Shown here one piece after another: positions 8,292 through 16,501 of a stretch of DNA of 22,586 nt. The notes under the pieces were generated by a model that saw only the letters and a program-made list of their open reading frames with translations, did no database searches and was not told where the DNA came from. The DNA is from an uncultured Peptococcaceae bacterium. GTDB taxonomy: Bacteria > Bacillota > Peptococcia > Peptococcales > Peptococcaceae. The stretch lies in contig CABUKW010000035.1 in the NCBI GenBank assembly GCA_902492275.1, positions 1 through 22,586 on the forward strand, given 5' to 3'. The position numbers were made by a program, and so were the translations under genes. The first letter of the stretch is position 1. Each line of letters begins with the position of its first letter.

Positions 8292-9371
8292 ATGGAACGA
8301 TTAGGTGGAAAAAAGAACGAACTGATTAATTTACTGAAAAAAACTGCACCGGGTACGCCTCTCCGTGAAGGTTTGGATAATGTGCTGCGGGCAAAAACAG
8401 GCGGTCTGATTGTGTTGACGGACGATCCGGCTATCAATGATATGGTAACAGGCGGATTTGTGATTGATTCGCCCTATTCGCCGGCCAGTTTATATGAGTT
8501 GGCCAAGATGGACGGGGCGATTATTCTGAATAAAGATGCCACGCGGATTTTGCGGGCCAATGCCCATTTAAATCCAGACCCCAGCGTGCCGTCCTCTGAA
8601 ACAGGGATTCGGCATCGCACCGCCGAAAAAGTGGCTCGTCAGATGGATGTGCTGGTGGTTTGTATTTCACAGCGCCGGAATGTCATTACTCTGTTTAAAG
8701 GCGATATTAAGTATTATGTAAAAGAAAGCAATGTATTGGTAGGCTTGGCCAATCAGGCTGTACAGACATTGGATAAATATAAAACTGTTTTGGACAAAGC
8801 ACTGAACAGTTTGAGTGTGCTGGAATATGACGGTATGGTTTCCATTACCGATGTGGCTAAAGTGCTGCAGCGGGCGGAAATGTTTTCCCGTGTAGAAGAA
8901 GAATTGAGCAAGTATATCAGCGAGCTGGGAACAGAAGGCCGTCTGATTCAAATGCAGGTGGAAGAATTGATTGCCAATGTGGCTCGCGATGAAGAACGCA
9001 CCATTATGGATTACGAAAACTGGGGCGGGCAGAAAAATGTGAAGGATATTTTGGCCCGGCTGCGCAGCTTAAAAGCGGAAGAACTGCTGCATCTGGAAAT
9101 TTTTGCGCGGGAGTTGGGTTATGAAATCGGCAAAGAGCAGGATAGTATTCTGGTTACCCGCGGTTATCGTTTGTTGAGCCGGATTCCGCGGCTGCCCTTT
9201 GGCGTTATTCAAAATATGGTGCATTATTTTGGTTCCTTCACAAAAATTCAGCAGGCTTCTGTGGAAGAATTGGATGAAGTAGAAGGAATTGGAGAAACGA
9301 GGGCGAAAACAATTAAAGACGGGTTGAAAAGAATGCGGGACCAGATTTATTCGGAGTTCCACTGGATTTAA
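8292..9371 (+). CDS. disA: DNA-integrity scanning diadenylate cyclase DisA
   Basis: The 359-residue protein has the DisA layout: an N-terminal DAC domain with DGA (74-76) and RHR (107-109) catalytic motifs, a helical spine, and a C-terminal helix-hairpin-helix DNA-binding domain (VEGIGETRAKTIKDGL). It makes cyclic di-AMP from two ATP while scanning DNA; branched structures inhibit it and RadA is a known partner. The ATG follows the radA stop with no gap and has an AGGAGG at 8279-8284 inside the end of radA, so the two are translationally coupled. All key residues appear intact. Confidence 0.97.
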   Translation: MERLGGKKNELINLLKKTAPGTPLREGLDNVLRAKTGGLIVLTDDPAINDMVTGGFVIDSPYSPASLYELAKMDGAIILNKDATRILRANAHLNPDPSVPSSETGIRHRTAEKVARQMDVLVVCISQRRNVITLFKGDIKYYVKESNVLVGLANQAVQTLDKYKTVLDKALNSLSVLEYDGMVSITDVAKVLQRAEMFSRVEEELSKYISELGTEGRLIQMQVEELIANVARDEERTIMDYENWGGQKNVKDILARLRSLKAEELLHLEIFARELGYEIGKEQDSILVTRGYRLLSRIPRLPFGVIQNMVHYFGSFTKIQQASVEELDEVEGIGETRAKTIKDGLKRMRDQIYSEFHWI

Positions 9372-9400
9372 CAAAAGACTGAGATTTTTGTTATTAATTC

Positions 9401-9429
9401 TTGACACTCGTTTTGTAAAATGGAATAAG
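9401..9429 (+). promoter_or_regulatory. Promoter before the yacL-like gene
   Basis: A perfect TTGACA (9401-9406) stands 17 bp before AATAAG (9424-9429), which is preceded by TG (9421-9422), an extended -10. It lies in the 75-base gap between disA and the PIN/TRAM gene and would give a separate transcript for the yacL-isp-gltX group. The -10 match is only moderate. Confidence 0.5.
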
Positions 9430-9446
9430 AAGGGAGGTGAGATCGA

Positions 9447-10550
9447 ATGAGATATAATGTAGTGAAAAGAATTGTACAATTTTTTCTCGCTTTGGCATGC
9501 ATAGCCGGGGTTCTGTATGCATCTCCGCTGCTGGCAGTACCGTTGACCGTTCAATTTGGTTGGTCTGCACGCAGTGTTTTCATGCTGCAGATTTTGCTTG
9601 CTGTGGCGGCTGGCTTATTGGGGTGGCTGATTGCAGCGCCGATTTTAAATCGGGTGATTATGCTGACAAAGTGGACGGAAGGAAAATTACAGAAAATGTC
9701 CACGCAGGATTTACTGAGTGGCGCCATTGGTTTAATTATCGGACTTATAGTAGCATTTTTTATTGGCTATGCTTTGTCCTTTTTACCAATCATCGGGCCG
9801 TATATGCCGGTTGTAACATGCCTGGTATTCGGCTATTTGGGGATTAGCCTGGGTATCCGGAAACGGGAAGAGCTGATAGCGGTGATTGCAGGGCTTGGCA
9901 AAGAAAGTAACCGGTTTCGGGTCAAGGGCAAGACGAGAGCAGCAGGGTATTGCAACATGCCTAAGGTTCTGGATACAAGCGTTATTATTGACGGAAGAAT
10001 TGCAGATATTTGCAAAACAGGGTTCGTAGAAGGCCCTATTATTATTCCTAATTTTGTACTGGAAGAGCTGCGTCATATTGCGGATTCCTCTGATGCCTTG
10101 AAGCGTGCAAAAGGCCGCAGAGGGCTGGACATGCTGAATATCATCCGTAAGGAGTTGGATATTGAGGTTGAAATCTCCAATAAGGATTATGATGATATAT
10201 CCGAGGTGGACGATAAGCTGGTGCGTTTGGCTCAGGAATTGTATGGCTGTGTGGTGACCAACGATTTTAACCTCAACAAGGTGGCAACTTTGCAGGGTGT
10301 TGTCGTGCTGAACATTAACGAATTGGCCAATGCCATCAAGCCGGTGGTATTGCCTGGTGAAAAGATGACGGTCACCGTTGTAAAAGATGGGAAAGAACAC
10401 AATCAGGGTGTCGCCTATTTGGATGACGGCACGATGATTGTCGTAGAAAATGGCCGTCGCTTTATCGGAGAAACCATTGAGGTGGAAGTGACCAGCGTGA
10501 TACAAACCAATGCTGGCCGGATGATTTTCGGCAAGCCGTTGGAAAAATAA
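9447..10550 (+). CDS. yacL: YacL-type membrane PIN/TRAM domain protein
   Basis: The 367-residue product has about four N-terminal membrane segments (within residues 8-140), then a cytoplasmic PIN (PilT N-terminus) domain opening with VLDTSVIIDGRIADI (D176) and containing TNDFNLN (D273), and a C-terminal TRAM domain (about 295-360). The order membrane-PIN-TRAM and the position after disA and before ispD match B. subtilis YacL. PIN domains are metal-dependent RNases, and several acidic residues are kept, so RNA cleavage at the membrane is plausible; the true substrate is not known to me. The start at ATG 9447 has a strong AGGGAGGTGA (9431-9440). Confidence 0.92.
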   Translation: MRYNVVKRIVQFFLALACIAGVLYASPLLAVPLTVQFGWSARSVFMLQILLAVAAGLLGWLIAAPILNRVIMLTKWTEGKLQKMSTQDLLSGAIGLIIGLIVAFFIGYALSFLPIIGPYMPVVTCLVFGYLGISLGIRKREELIAVIAGLGKESNRFRVKGKTRAAGYCNMPKVLDTSVIIDGRIADICKTGFVEGPIIIPNFVLEELRHIADSSDALKRAKGRRGLDMLNIIRKELDIEVEISNKDYDDISEVDDKLVRLAQELYGCVVTNDFNLNKVATLQGVVVLNINELANAIKPVVLPGEKMTVTVVKDGKEHNQGVAYLDDGTMIVVENGRRFIGETIEVEVTSVIQTNAGRMIFGKPLEK

Positions 10551-10671
10551 AAACTGTATGGCAGAATAAAAGGAAACAGACAAAAGGGAGGTGTTGCAGG
10601 CAGCTTGCGCCGTTACGGCAAGGGCCTGGTTGCAGCAGCTCCTTTCGATGTATTCTGAAAGGTTGTGAGGC
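10551..10671 (+). other. Intergenic region with orphan Shine-Dalgarno and small hairpin
   Basis: A strong AGGGAGGTG (10585-10593) has no start codon at normal distance. Possible micro-ORFs from GTG 10591 (25 codons, stop 10666-10668) or TTG 10605 (17 codons, stop 10656-10658) end just before ispD, which could allow coupling, but spacing to the Shine-Dalgarno is poor. CTTGC/GCAAG around 10604-10622 can form a small hairpin without a T run, so it is not a terminator. I see no promoter here. Confidence 0.3.
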
Positions 10672-11361
10672 ATGAAGACGGCGGCAATTATCTTGGCGGC
10701 TGGCTCCGGAAAACGGATGGGCGCCGGACAGAATAAATTATTTCTTACCTTGCAGGGTAAGCCGGTTTTACAGCATACTGTTGAAGCCTTTCAACATAGC
10801 GGGCAGATTGACGGCATCATCTTGGTAACCAAAGAACAGGAAATGGCACAGGTACGGCAAATGATGCCTCAGGCGGTGTTTGACAAAATTTTGCTGTATA
10901 CGGTGGGCGGCAAGGAACGGCAGGATTCGGTGCTGTGCGGTTTAACGGCGCTGCCTGTCTGTTATGAGCGGGTGTTAATCCATGATGGCGCCCGGCCTTT
11001 TGTGACAGAACAATTAATAGAAAGGCTGCTGGAGGCAGTTATGCCGACGTGCGGTGCAGTGGCTGGCGTACCGGCTAAGGATACCATTAAGCGGGCAGGC
11101 GCTGATGGCTTGGTGCGAGAAACGCTAGTGCGCAGTGAGTTGTGGAATGTGCAGACGCCGCAATGCTTTTATCGGGCGCCGATCTTAGATTGCTATCAAC
11201 GAGCGCAGCAGGAAGGCTATTGCGGTACCGATGACGCGTCTCTGGCGGAGCATTATGGCTTGGCAGTAAAACTGGTGCAGTCCTATTATGAAAATATTAA
11301 ACTGACCACACCGGAGGATTTGGATGTGGCCGACGTATTTTTGCGGCGTATGACGCCTTAG
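10672..11361 (+). CDS. ispD: 2-C-methyl-D-erythritol 4-phosphate cytidylyltransferase
   Basis: IspD joins MEP to CTP to give CDP-ME in the non-mevalonate isoprenoid pathway. The 229-residue protein opens with the nucleotide-binding ILAAGSGKRMG and the lysine of QNKLFL, followed by VGGKERQDSV, LIHDGARPFV, the PAKDTIK segment and a C-terminal GTDDASLAE and NIKLTTPEDL. Length and motif order are standard. The ATG at 10672 is preceded by GAAAGG at 10657-10662. The next gene is ispF, the enzyme two steps later in the pathway (ispE is not in the window). Confidence 0.96.
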   Translation: MKTAAIILAAGSGKRMGAGQNKLFLTLQGKPVLQHTVEAFQHSGQIDGIILVTKEQEMAQVRQMMPQAVFDKILLYTVGGKERQDSVLCGLTALPVCYERVLIHDGARPFVTEQLIERLLEAVMPTCGAVAGVPAKDTIKRAGADGLVRETLVRSELWNVQTPQCFYRAPILDCYQRAQQEGYCGTDDASLAEHYGLAVKLVQSYYENIKLTTPEDLDVADVFLRRMTP

Positions 11362-11419
11362 CATTGTTTGTCGCAGTTTGCAAGGCAGGATGGAATATTT
11401 TTGTATCGAGGTGAATCCT

Positions 11420-11920
11420 ATGCGAATTGGATTTGGTTATGATGTGCATCAATTGGTGGAAAACCGCAAGTTGATTTTAGGCGGCGTGGAGATTCCTTAT
11501 GAAAAAGGCTTGTTGGGACATTCGGATGCGGATGTGCTGATTCACGCCTTGATGGATGCCATGCTGGGCGCAGCCGGCATGGGTGATATAGGCCGCCATT
11601 TTCCTGATACTGACGCCCAGTATCGGGGCATTTCCAGCATGATTTTGCTGCAAAACGTGACAGAACTGTTGACAGATGCCGGATATATGGTAAATAATAT
11701 TGATGTTACGGTAGTAGCGCAGCGGCCCAAGCTGGCAGGTTATATTCCTCAGATGGAAGCCAATCTGGCGCAGGTCTTGCAAGTACCGGCAGACGCCGTT
11801 AATGTGAAGGCCACGACTACGGAACGGCTGGGCTTTGAAGGAGAAGGCCTGGGGATTTCCGCTTATGCAGTTTGTTCCATCAAACGCACGCAGGCGTGGG
11901 ACATGCTGAAACGGAAATGA
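11420..11920 (+). CDS. ispF: 2-C-methyl-D-erythritol 2,4-cyclodiphosphate synthase
   Basis: IspF cyclises CDP-ME 2-phosphate to MEcPP. I start at ATG 11420, with GAGGTGA (11408-11414) in front, although the frame is open from 11378; this gives MRIGFGYDVHQL and 166 residues, close to the usual 157-160. Metal ligands are D8 and H10 in DVH and the histidine of GHSDADVLIHA. The C-terminal substrate-binding ATTTERLGFEGEGLGISA is complete. The frame begins 58 bases after ispD with no terminator between, so they are co-transcribed. Confidence 0.96.
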   Translation: MRIGFGYDVHQLVENRKLILGGVEIPYEKGLLGHSDADVLIHALMDAMLGAAGMGDIGRHFPDTDAQYRGISSMILLQNVTELLTDAGYMVNNIDVTVVAQRPKLAGYIPQMEANLAQVLQVPADAVNVKATTTERLGFEGEGLGISAYAVCSIKRTQAWDMLKRK

Positions 11921-11965
11921 GAAGCAAAGTAAACAATAATTGTGTAAAATTTGGAGGAATGGATT

Positions 11966-13420
11966 GTGGAAACTTATCGAGTGCGTTTTGCGCCAAGTCC
12001 AACTGGCCCGTTACATATTGGCGGCGCCCGGTCGGCATTATTTAATTATCTGTTAGCCCGGAAAAGCGGCGGGCAGTTTGTAGTGCGAATTGAGGATACC
12101 GATTTGGAGCGTTCCAGTAAGGAATCGGAAGCCAATATTTTTGAATCGTTGGCCTGGCTGGGCTTAGAAGCCGATGAATCGGTGCAGGTTGGCGGTCCGT
12201 ATGGTCCTTACCGGCAGACAGAACGGTTGGAAATCTATAAACAGTATGCTGACCAGCTATTGGCGGAAGGAAAAGCGTACTATTGCTTCTGCAGCGAAGA
12301 AGAAATTGAAGCAGAACGGGCTGCGGCGATGGAAAAAGGCGAAATGCCTATGTACAGCGGTAAATGCCGCAATCTGACCAAGGAACAGCAGGACGCTTTG
12401 CTGGCGCAGGGGAAAAAGCCTGTCATCCGTCTGCATGTGCCGGAAGGAGAACAACTGGTAGTTCATGACGCTGTGCGCGGCGTTGTTACCTTTGAATCCG
12501 ATGGCGTAGGCGACTTTGTTATCGTCAAATCCGACGGTATTCCAACCTATAACTTTGCTGTTGTGATAGACGACCATCTCATGCAGATTAGCCATGTCAT
12601 TCGGGCAGAGGAACATTTATCCAACACGCCGCGGCAAATCGCCGTTTATCATGCTTTAGGCTGGGAAGCGCCTCAATTCGCCCATATTTCTTTGATTTTA
12701 GGCGAGGACCGCAAAAAAATGAGCAAACGGCACGGCGCCACTTCTGTTACCCAGTACGAAAAATTAGGGTATTTGCCAGAGGCTGTATTTAACTTCCTGG
12801 CACTATTAGGCTGGTCTCCAGGCGGTGAAGAAGAAATCATGACCAAAGAAGAAATTATTGAAAAATTCTCTTTGGACGCGGTTTCTAAGAGTCCTGCCGT
12901 TTTTGATATGGAAAAATTAAAATGGCTGAACGGTCATTATATCCGCCAGAGTTCCATTGAACGACTGGTCGGTTTGGCTATCCCTTATCTGCAAAGCGAA
13001 GGCTATTTGCCAGAGGAAATCGGCGAAAAGGAACAGCAATGGGTTACTCTGATTATGCAGGCGCTGCAGGAAAAAATCCGCACCATCAACGAAATTGGTG
13101 AATTTATGCACCTGTTTGTCGGAGAAGAAATCACCATTGAAGATGAAGAAGCAAAAGAAGTGCTGGCGGACCCTGACGTGCCGACGGTTATCGCAGCCTT
13201 TCAGGAAAAGCTGGCCGCATTGCCGGAATGGAATGCCGATGATGTTAAGAAAATCTTCAAAGCCATCAGTAAGGAAACTGGCTTAAAAGGCAAGAAGGTA
13301 TTTATGCCGATCCGGGTGGCGCTGACTGGTCAGATGCACGGGCCTGATCTGCATTTCATCATTCCTGTTCTGGGGCCAGAATTGGTTGCCAAGCGGCTGC
13401 AGCAGACGGTGAAGCTGTAG
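11966..13420 (+). CDS. gltX: Glutamate--tRNA ligase
   Basis: This class I synthetase charges tRNA-Glu. I choose GTG 11966 because GGAGG (11953-11957) is 8 bases upstream, while the earlier in-frame TTG at 11951 overlaps that site; the product is 484 residues beginning METYRVRFAPSPTGPLHIGG. The HIGH motif is HIGG (17-20) and KMSKR spans 251-255. A CFC pair and a later YSGKC suggest the structural zinc site seen in many GluRS enzymes. Whether it also charges tRNA-Gln cannot be told here; no gatCAB genes are in the window. The stop overlaps the next start by one base. Confidence 0.96.
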   Translation: METYRVRFAPSPTGPLHIGGARSALFNYLLARKSGGQFVVRIEDTDLERSSKESEANIFESLAWLGLEADESVQVGGPYGPYRQTERLEIYKQYADQLLAEGKAYYCFCSEEEIEAERAAAMEKGEMPMYSGKCRNLTKEQQDALLAQGKKPVIRLHVPEGEQLVVHDAVRGVVTFESDGVGDFVIVKSDGIPTYNFAVVIDDHLMQISHVIRAEEHLSNTPRQIAVYHALGWEAPQFAHISLILGEDRKKMSKRHGATSVTQYEKLGYLPEAVFNFLALLGWSPGGEEEIMTKEEIIEKFSLDAVSKSPAVFDMEKLKWLNGHYIRQSSIERLVGLAIPYLQSEGYLPEEIGEKEQQWVTLIMQALQEKIRTINEIGEFMHLFVGEEITIEDEEAKEVLADPDVPTVIAAFQEKLAALPEWNADDVKKIFKAISKETGLKGKKVFMPIRVALTGQMHGPDLHFIIPVLGPELVAKRLQQTVKL

Positions 13421-13935
13421 TGTCTGCCTGCGAGATCGCAATTCGCCCTATGACGGAGGCCGATTGGCCTGCTGTGGCAGCTATTTACCAGCAGGGAATT
13501 GCGGGCCATAGAGCGACCTTTGCCCAAGAAGCGCCTGCCTATGCAGTGTGGGATCAGGAGCATCACAAGCATACCCGTTTGGTGGCGCAGGCCGCAGACG
13601 GTACAGTGGTTGGCTGGGCGGCCATCGCGCCCAGCTTTGCCCGTCAGGTTTACAGCGGCGTGGCGGAAATCAGCATCTATATTCACGACGATTATCAGCA
13701 TCAGGGCATCGGTCGGCAACTGTTGGCAGCCGTTGCGGCAGAAAGCGAGCGCAATGGGATTTGGACACTGGAGGCGCTTATTTTTGACGATAATCTGCCC
13801 AGTCTGGCGCTGTTTCGCAAATGCGGCTATACGCAGTTGGGCGTGCGGCTCAAATTAGGCTACGATACTGGGTTGGGGCGCTGGCGCAATGTTGTAATGC
13901 TGGAACGGCGCAGCACGGCAAAAGATTTTGCTTGA
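13420..13935 (+). CDS. GNAT acetyltransferase, phosphinothricin acetyltransferase-like
   Basis: The 171-residue protein is a single GNAT domain. IRPMTEADWPAVAAIYQQGI starts the fold, VAEISIYIHDDYQHQGIGRQLL supplies the acetyl-CoA motif A (QHQGIG) and NLPSLALFRKCGY is motif B. The pattern is closest to Pat/YncA/YwnH enzymes that acetylate small amines; the real substrate is unknown. The GTG start shares its G with the gltX TAG stop and has only a weak GGTGAAG upstream, so translation is probably coupled to gltX. This gene is an addition to the usual gltX-cysE order. Its stop codon lies inside the -35 box of the T-box promoter. Confidence 0.85.
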   Translation: MSACEIAIRPMTEADWPAVAAIYQQGIAGHRATFAQEAPAYAVWDQEHHKHTRLVAQAADGTVVGWAAIAPSFARQVYSGVAEISIYIHDDYQHQGIGRQLLAAVAAESERNGIWTLEALIFDDNLPSLALFRKCGYTQLGVRLKLGYDTGLGRWRNVVMLERRSTAKDFA

Positions 13936-13961
13936 CAAACAGTACCATAATTGCATACAAT
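13932..13961 (+). promoter_or_regulatory. Promoter of the T-box-cysE-cysS unit
   Basis: TTGACA (13932-13937) and TACAAT (13956-13961) are 18 bp apart. The -35 box overlaps the GNAT stop codon (13933-13935). The expected transcript start near 13968 falls just before the T-box leader. Confidence 0.8.
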
Positions 13962-13967
13962 ACAGCT

Positions 13968-14252
13968 ATGGCTTCGGCAATTTCATATTTAAAAACAGAG
14001 AACGGGTAAAGTACCTTTGCAGAATGTGGCAGAGAGGGTTTGTCATCGGCTGGAAGCAAACCTGACAGAAAACAAAGGGAAGTGCGCCCGGGAGTTGTAT
14101 GGTCGAACTTGTGCGGAACGCACAGCAGTAGACCGTTCCGTTTAGCCCCGTTATCGGCTTTTGAGCATCCGTCGTGTGATGACAGGCGGATAGAAACTAG
14201 AGTGGAACCACGGTTGCGCGTCTCTATGAAAGAGGGGCGCAGCCGTTTTTTT
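13968..14252 (+). promoter_or_regulatory. T-box riboswitch, tRNA-Cys specific
   Basis: The leader carries the T-box elements in order: an AGTA at 14010-14013 (5' side of the specifier loop), AGAGAG at 14031-14036, a GGCTGG apical segment near 14048-14053, GGGAAG followed by UGC at 14083-14085 and then G (S-turn, specifier codon, purine), and the conserved AGTGGAACCACGG at 14201-14213. UGC is a cysteine codon, and the UGGA would pair with UCCA, matching the U discriminator usual for tRNA-Cys. Uncharged tRNA-Cys should stabilise the antiterminator and turn on the downstream cysE and cysS. The 3' end is the terminator at 14211-14252. Stem boundaries are my estimates. Confidence 0.93.
14211..14252 (+). 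terminator. T-box regulated terminator
   Basis: CGGTTGCGCGTCTCT (14211-14225) pairs with AGAGGGGCGCAGCCG (14231-14245) with two G-T wobbles and one G-G mismatch, followed by seven T. It competes with the antiterminator formed by the T-box sequence. Confidence 0.9.
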
Positions 14253-14308
14253 ATTGCAGCGTAAAGGATAAAATGGAAAGTGGAGTCATAAAATAGAGGA
14301 GGCTGCTT

Positions 14309-15007
14309 ATGTTTGAGCAAATGAGAGAGGATATTCAGGTTGTATTTGCGCGGGACCCTGCTGCCAAAACCAAGGTGGAAGTGCTGTTAAATTATCCGGG
14401 GCTGCATGCTATTTGGATTCAGCGGGGCATCACGCACAAGCTGTATCAAAAGAAGCATTACGTTCTGGCCCGGTTTATTTCTCAGGTGGCCCGCTTTTTT
14501 ACGCAGGTGGAAATCCATCCTGGCGCTAAGCTGGGGCGGCGGTTATTCATTGACCACGGCGCAGGCATTGTGATTGGAGAAACGGCGGAAATTGGCAACG
14601 ATGTAACGCTGTATCAGGGCGTTACCTTAGGCGGCACTGGGAAAGAAAGCGGCAAACGCCATCCCACTTTGGGCAATGATGTTGTCGTGGGTGCAGGCGC
14701 TAAGGTGTTAGGCTCCTTCCGTGTGGGCAATAATGTAAAAATCGGGGCCGGTTCGGTGGTGCTGAAGCCTGTGCCAGATAACTGCACTGTCGTAGGGATT
14801 CCCGGCAAGGTGGTGGCCAAAGACGGTCAGAGCTTAAAGCATGACGCAGAGCTGAAAGCAAAGCATCAGGCCGACCTGGAGCATGACAAACTGCCCGACC
14901 CGGTGGAAGATGCTTTGGATTGCATGCAGAAGAAGATAAAAGATCTGGAAGCAAAGATAAAATTCTGGGAGGAAAAACAAAATGAGCAAACCAATCATGG
15001 TGTATAA
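14309..15007 (+). CDS. cysE: Serine O-acetyltransferase
   Basis: CysE acetylates L-serine with acetyl-CoA, the first step of cysteine synthesis. The 232-residue protein has the short N-terminal helical domain (HAIWIQRGITHKLY), then a left-handed beta-helix of hexapeptide repeats with IDHGAGIVIGETAEIGNDVTLYQGVTLGGTG, the active-site region of the family, and VVGIPGKVV near the end. A charged coiled-coil-like tail (about 190-232) follows. GGAGG precedes the ATG. The gene overlaps cysS by 26 bases and both lie under the Cys T-box, so supply and charging of cysteine are controlled together. Confidence 0.96.
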   Translation: MFEQMREDIQVVFARDPAAKTKVEVLLNYPGLHAIWIQRGITHKLYQKKHYVLARFISQVARFFTQVEIHPGAKLGRRLFIDHGAGIVIGETAEIGNDVTLYQGVTLGGTGKESGKRHPTLGNDVVVGAGAKVLGSFRVGNNVKIGAGSVVLKPVPDNCTVVGIPGKVVAKDGQSLKHDAELKAKHQADLEHDKLPDPVEDALDCMQKKIKDLEAKIKFWEEKQNEQTNHGV

Positions 15008-16403
15008 TACGTTGAACAATACGAAAATGGAATTTAAGACATTGGAGCCTGGCAAAGTGAAAATGTATGTCTGCGGGCCAACCACCTATAATTATATTCA
15101 TTTGGGCAATGCCCGTCCTATTGTGGTGTTTGACACCATTCGCCGCTATTTGCTTTATTGCGGTTATGAAGTGACCTATATTCAGAACTTTACCGATGTG
15201 GACGACAAAATCATCAAACGGGCCCATGAAGAGCAGGATGATCCCATCAAGCTGGCCGCCCGCTATATCGACGAATTTTTCAAAGATGTAAAAGCCTTGA
15301 ATGTGCTGCCAGCCACCAAATATCCCAAAGTAAGCGAGCACATGCCGGAAATTATCGATTTTGTGCAGCGCATTATCGACGCAGGCTATGGTTATGAATT
15401 GGATGGAGACGTGTATTTTTCTGTGCGTAAATACGCAGGCTATGGCAAATTATCGGGCCGCAATCTGGATGATATGCAGGCCGGCGCCAGAGTAGATGTA
15501 GATAGCCGCAAACAGGATCCTATGGATTTTGCTTTGTGGAAGAGCGCTAAACCGGGTGAACCGGCCTGGGATAGTCCATGGGGCAAAGGCCGTCCCGGTT
15601 GGCACATCGAATGCTCGGCTATGAGCCACAAATATTTGGGCGAGCAATTCGACATTCACGGCGGCGGTCAGGATTTAATCTTCCCCCACCATGAAAATGA
15701 AATCGCCCAAACCGAGTGCGTAACCGGAAAGCCTATGGCCAACTATTGGCTGCACAACGGTTTCATTACCATCAACTCGGAAAAAATGTCTAAATCGTTG
15801 GGCAACTTCTTTTTGCTGAGGGATATCTTAGAAAAATTTGACGCCGAAACGGTACGCTTCTATCTGCTGTCGGTGCAATACCGCAGCCCCTTGGATTTTG
15901 ATGATGAAAAGCTGCAGGTAGCACAGAAAGGTTTGGAACGGCTAAAGAACTGCTATATTGCCATGACCAACGGCTTGAAGGCTGCGACGGCAGAAGAAAC
16001 CGAGGCAGGCGCAGCGCTGCTGCAAAAGGTAGCTGCTGTAGAAGAGGCTTTTCAGGATGCCATGAATGATGATTTTAACACCGCATTGGCCAGCGCCGCT
16101 CTGTTTGACATGGCGCGGGAAATCAATACCTATCTCAAACAGGAGATGCTGGATAAAACGGCGCTGCAAAAAGCAGCCGATACCTATACGGCCCTGTTAA
16201 GCATTATGGGACTGGATTTTGCTGCCGACAATGGTTTGGATGACGGTTTGGTAGATGATTTGATGAATTTGCTCATTGACTTGCGGAAACAGGCGCGGGC
16301 CGATAAAAATTATGCAATGGCCGACCAAATTCGCAATCAGTTAAACGAAATCGGCGTGATTTTGGAAGACACCAAGCAGGGTACCACCTGGAAACGAAAA
16401 TAA
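14982..16403 (+). CDS. cysS: Cysteine--tRNA ligase
   Basis: This 473-residue class I synthetase charges tRNA-Cys. The HIGH motif is HLGN (40-43) and KMSKS spans 268-272. The catalytic zinc ligands are present: C31 in VCGPT, C211 in IECSAM, H236 and E240 in HHENE. GGGAGG (14967-14972) lies inside the end of cysE, so the overlap suggests coupled translation. It is the last gene of the T-box unit and ends just before a bidirectional terminator. In B. subtilis mrnC and rlmB follow cysS; here queA faces it instead. Confidence 0.97.
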   Translation: MSKPIMVYNTLNNTKMEFKTLEPGKVKMYVCGPTTYNYIHLGNARPIVVFDTIRRYLLYCGYEVTYIQNFTDVDDKIIKRAHEEQDDPIKLAARYIDEFFKDVKALNVLPATKYPKVSEHMPEIIDFVQRIIDAGYGYELDGDVYFSVRKYAGYGKLSGRNLDDMQAGARVDVDSRKQDPMDFALWKSAKPGEPAWDSPWGKGRPGWHIECSAMSHKYLGEQFDIHGGGQDLIFPHHENEIAQTECVTGKPMANYWLHNGFITINSEKMSKSLGNFFLLRDILEKFDAETVRFYLLSVQYRSPLDFDDEKLQVAQKGLERLKNCYIAMTNGLKAATAEETEAGAALLQKVAAVEEAFQDAMNDDFNTALASAALFDMAREINTYLKQEMLDKTALQKAADTYTALLSIMGLDFAADNGLDDGLVDDLMNLLIDLRKQARADKNYAMADQIRNQLNEIGVILEDTKQGTTWKRK

Positions 16404-16413
16404 GCTATTTTAA

Positions 16414-16456
16414 ATAAACGCCCAACTGCGCGAAAACGAGGCAGTTGGGCGTTTAT
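16414..16456. terminator. Bidirectional terminator between cysS and queA
   Basis: A perfect 16-bp stem joins 16414-16429 and 16441-16456 (core ACGCCCAACTGC / GCAGTTGGGCGT) with an 11-base loop. T-rich tails lie on both sides. It sits 10 bases after the cysS stop and 45 bases beyond the queA stop, so it can serve both convergent genes. Confidence 0.9.
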
Positions 16457-16501
16457 ACTTGTTAGAGAAAAAATTGATGGCAACAGGAATACACTCTTTC
16501 C

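Noticed and set aside
9783..10673. 296-codon frame on the minus strand opposite the yacL-like gene
   Set aside because: It lies antisense to a well-conserved gene, and its product is His/Asn/Cys-rich as expected from a shadow frame.
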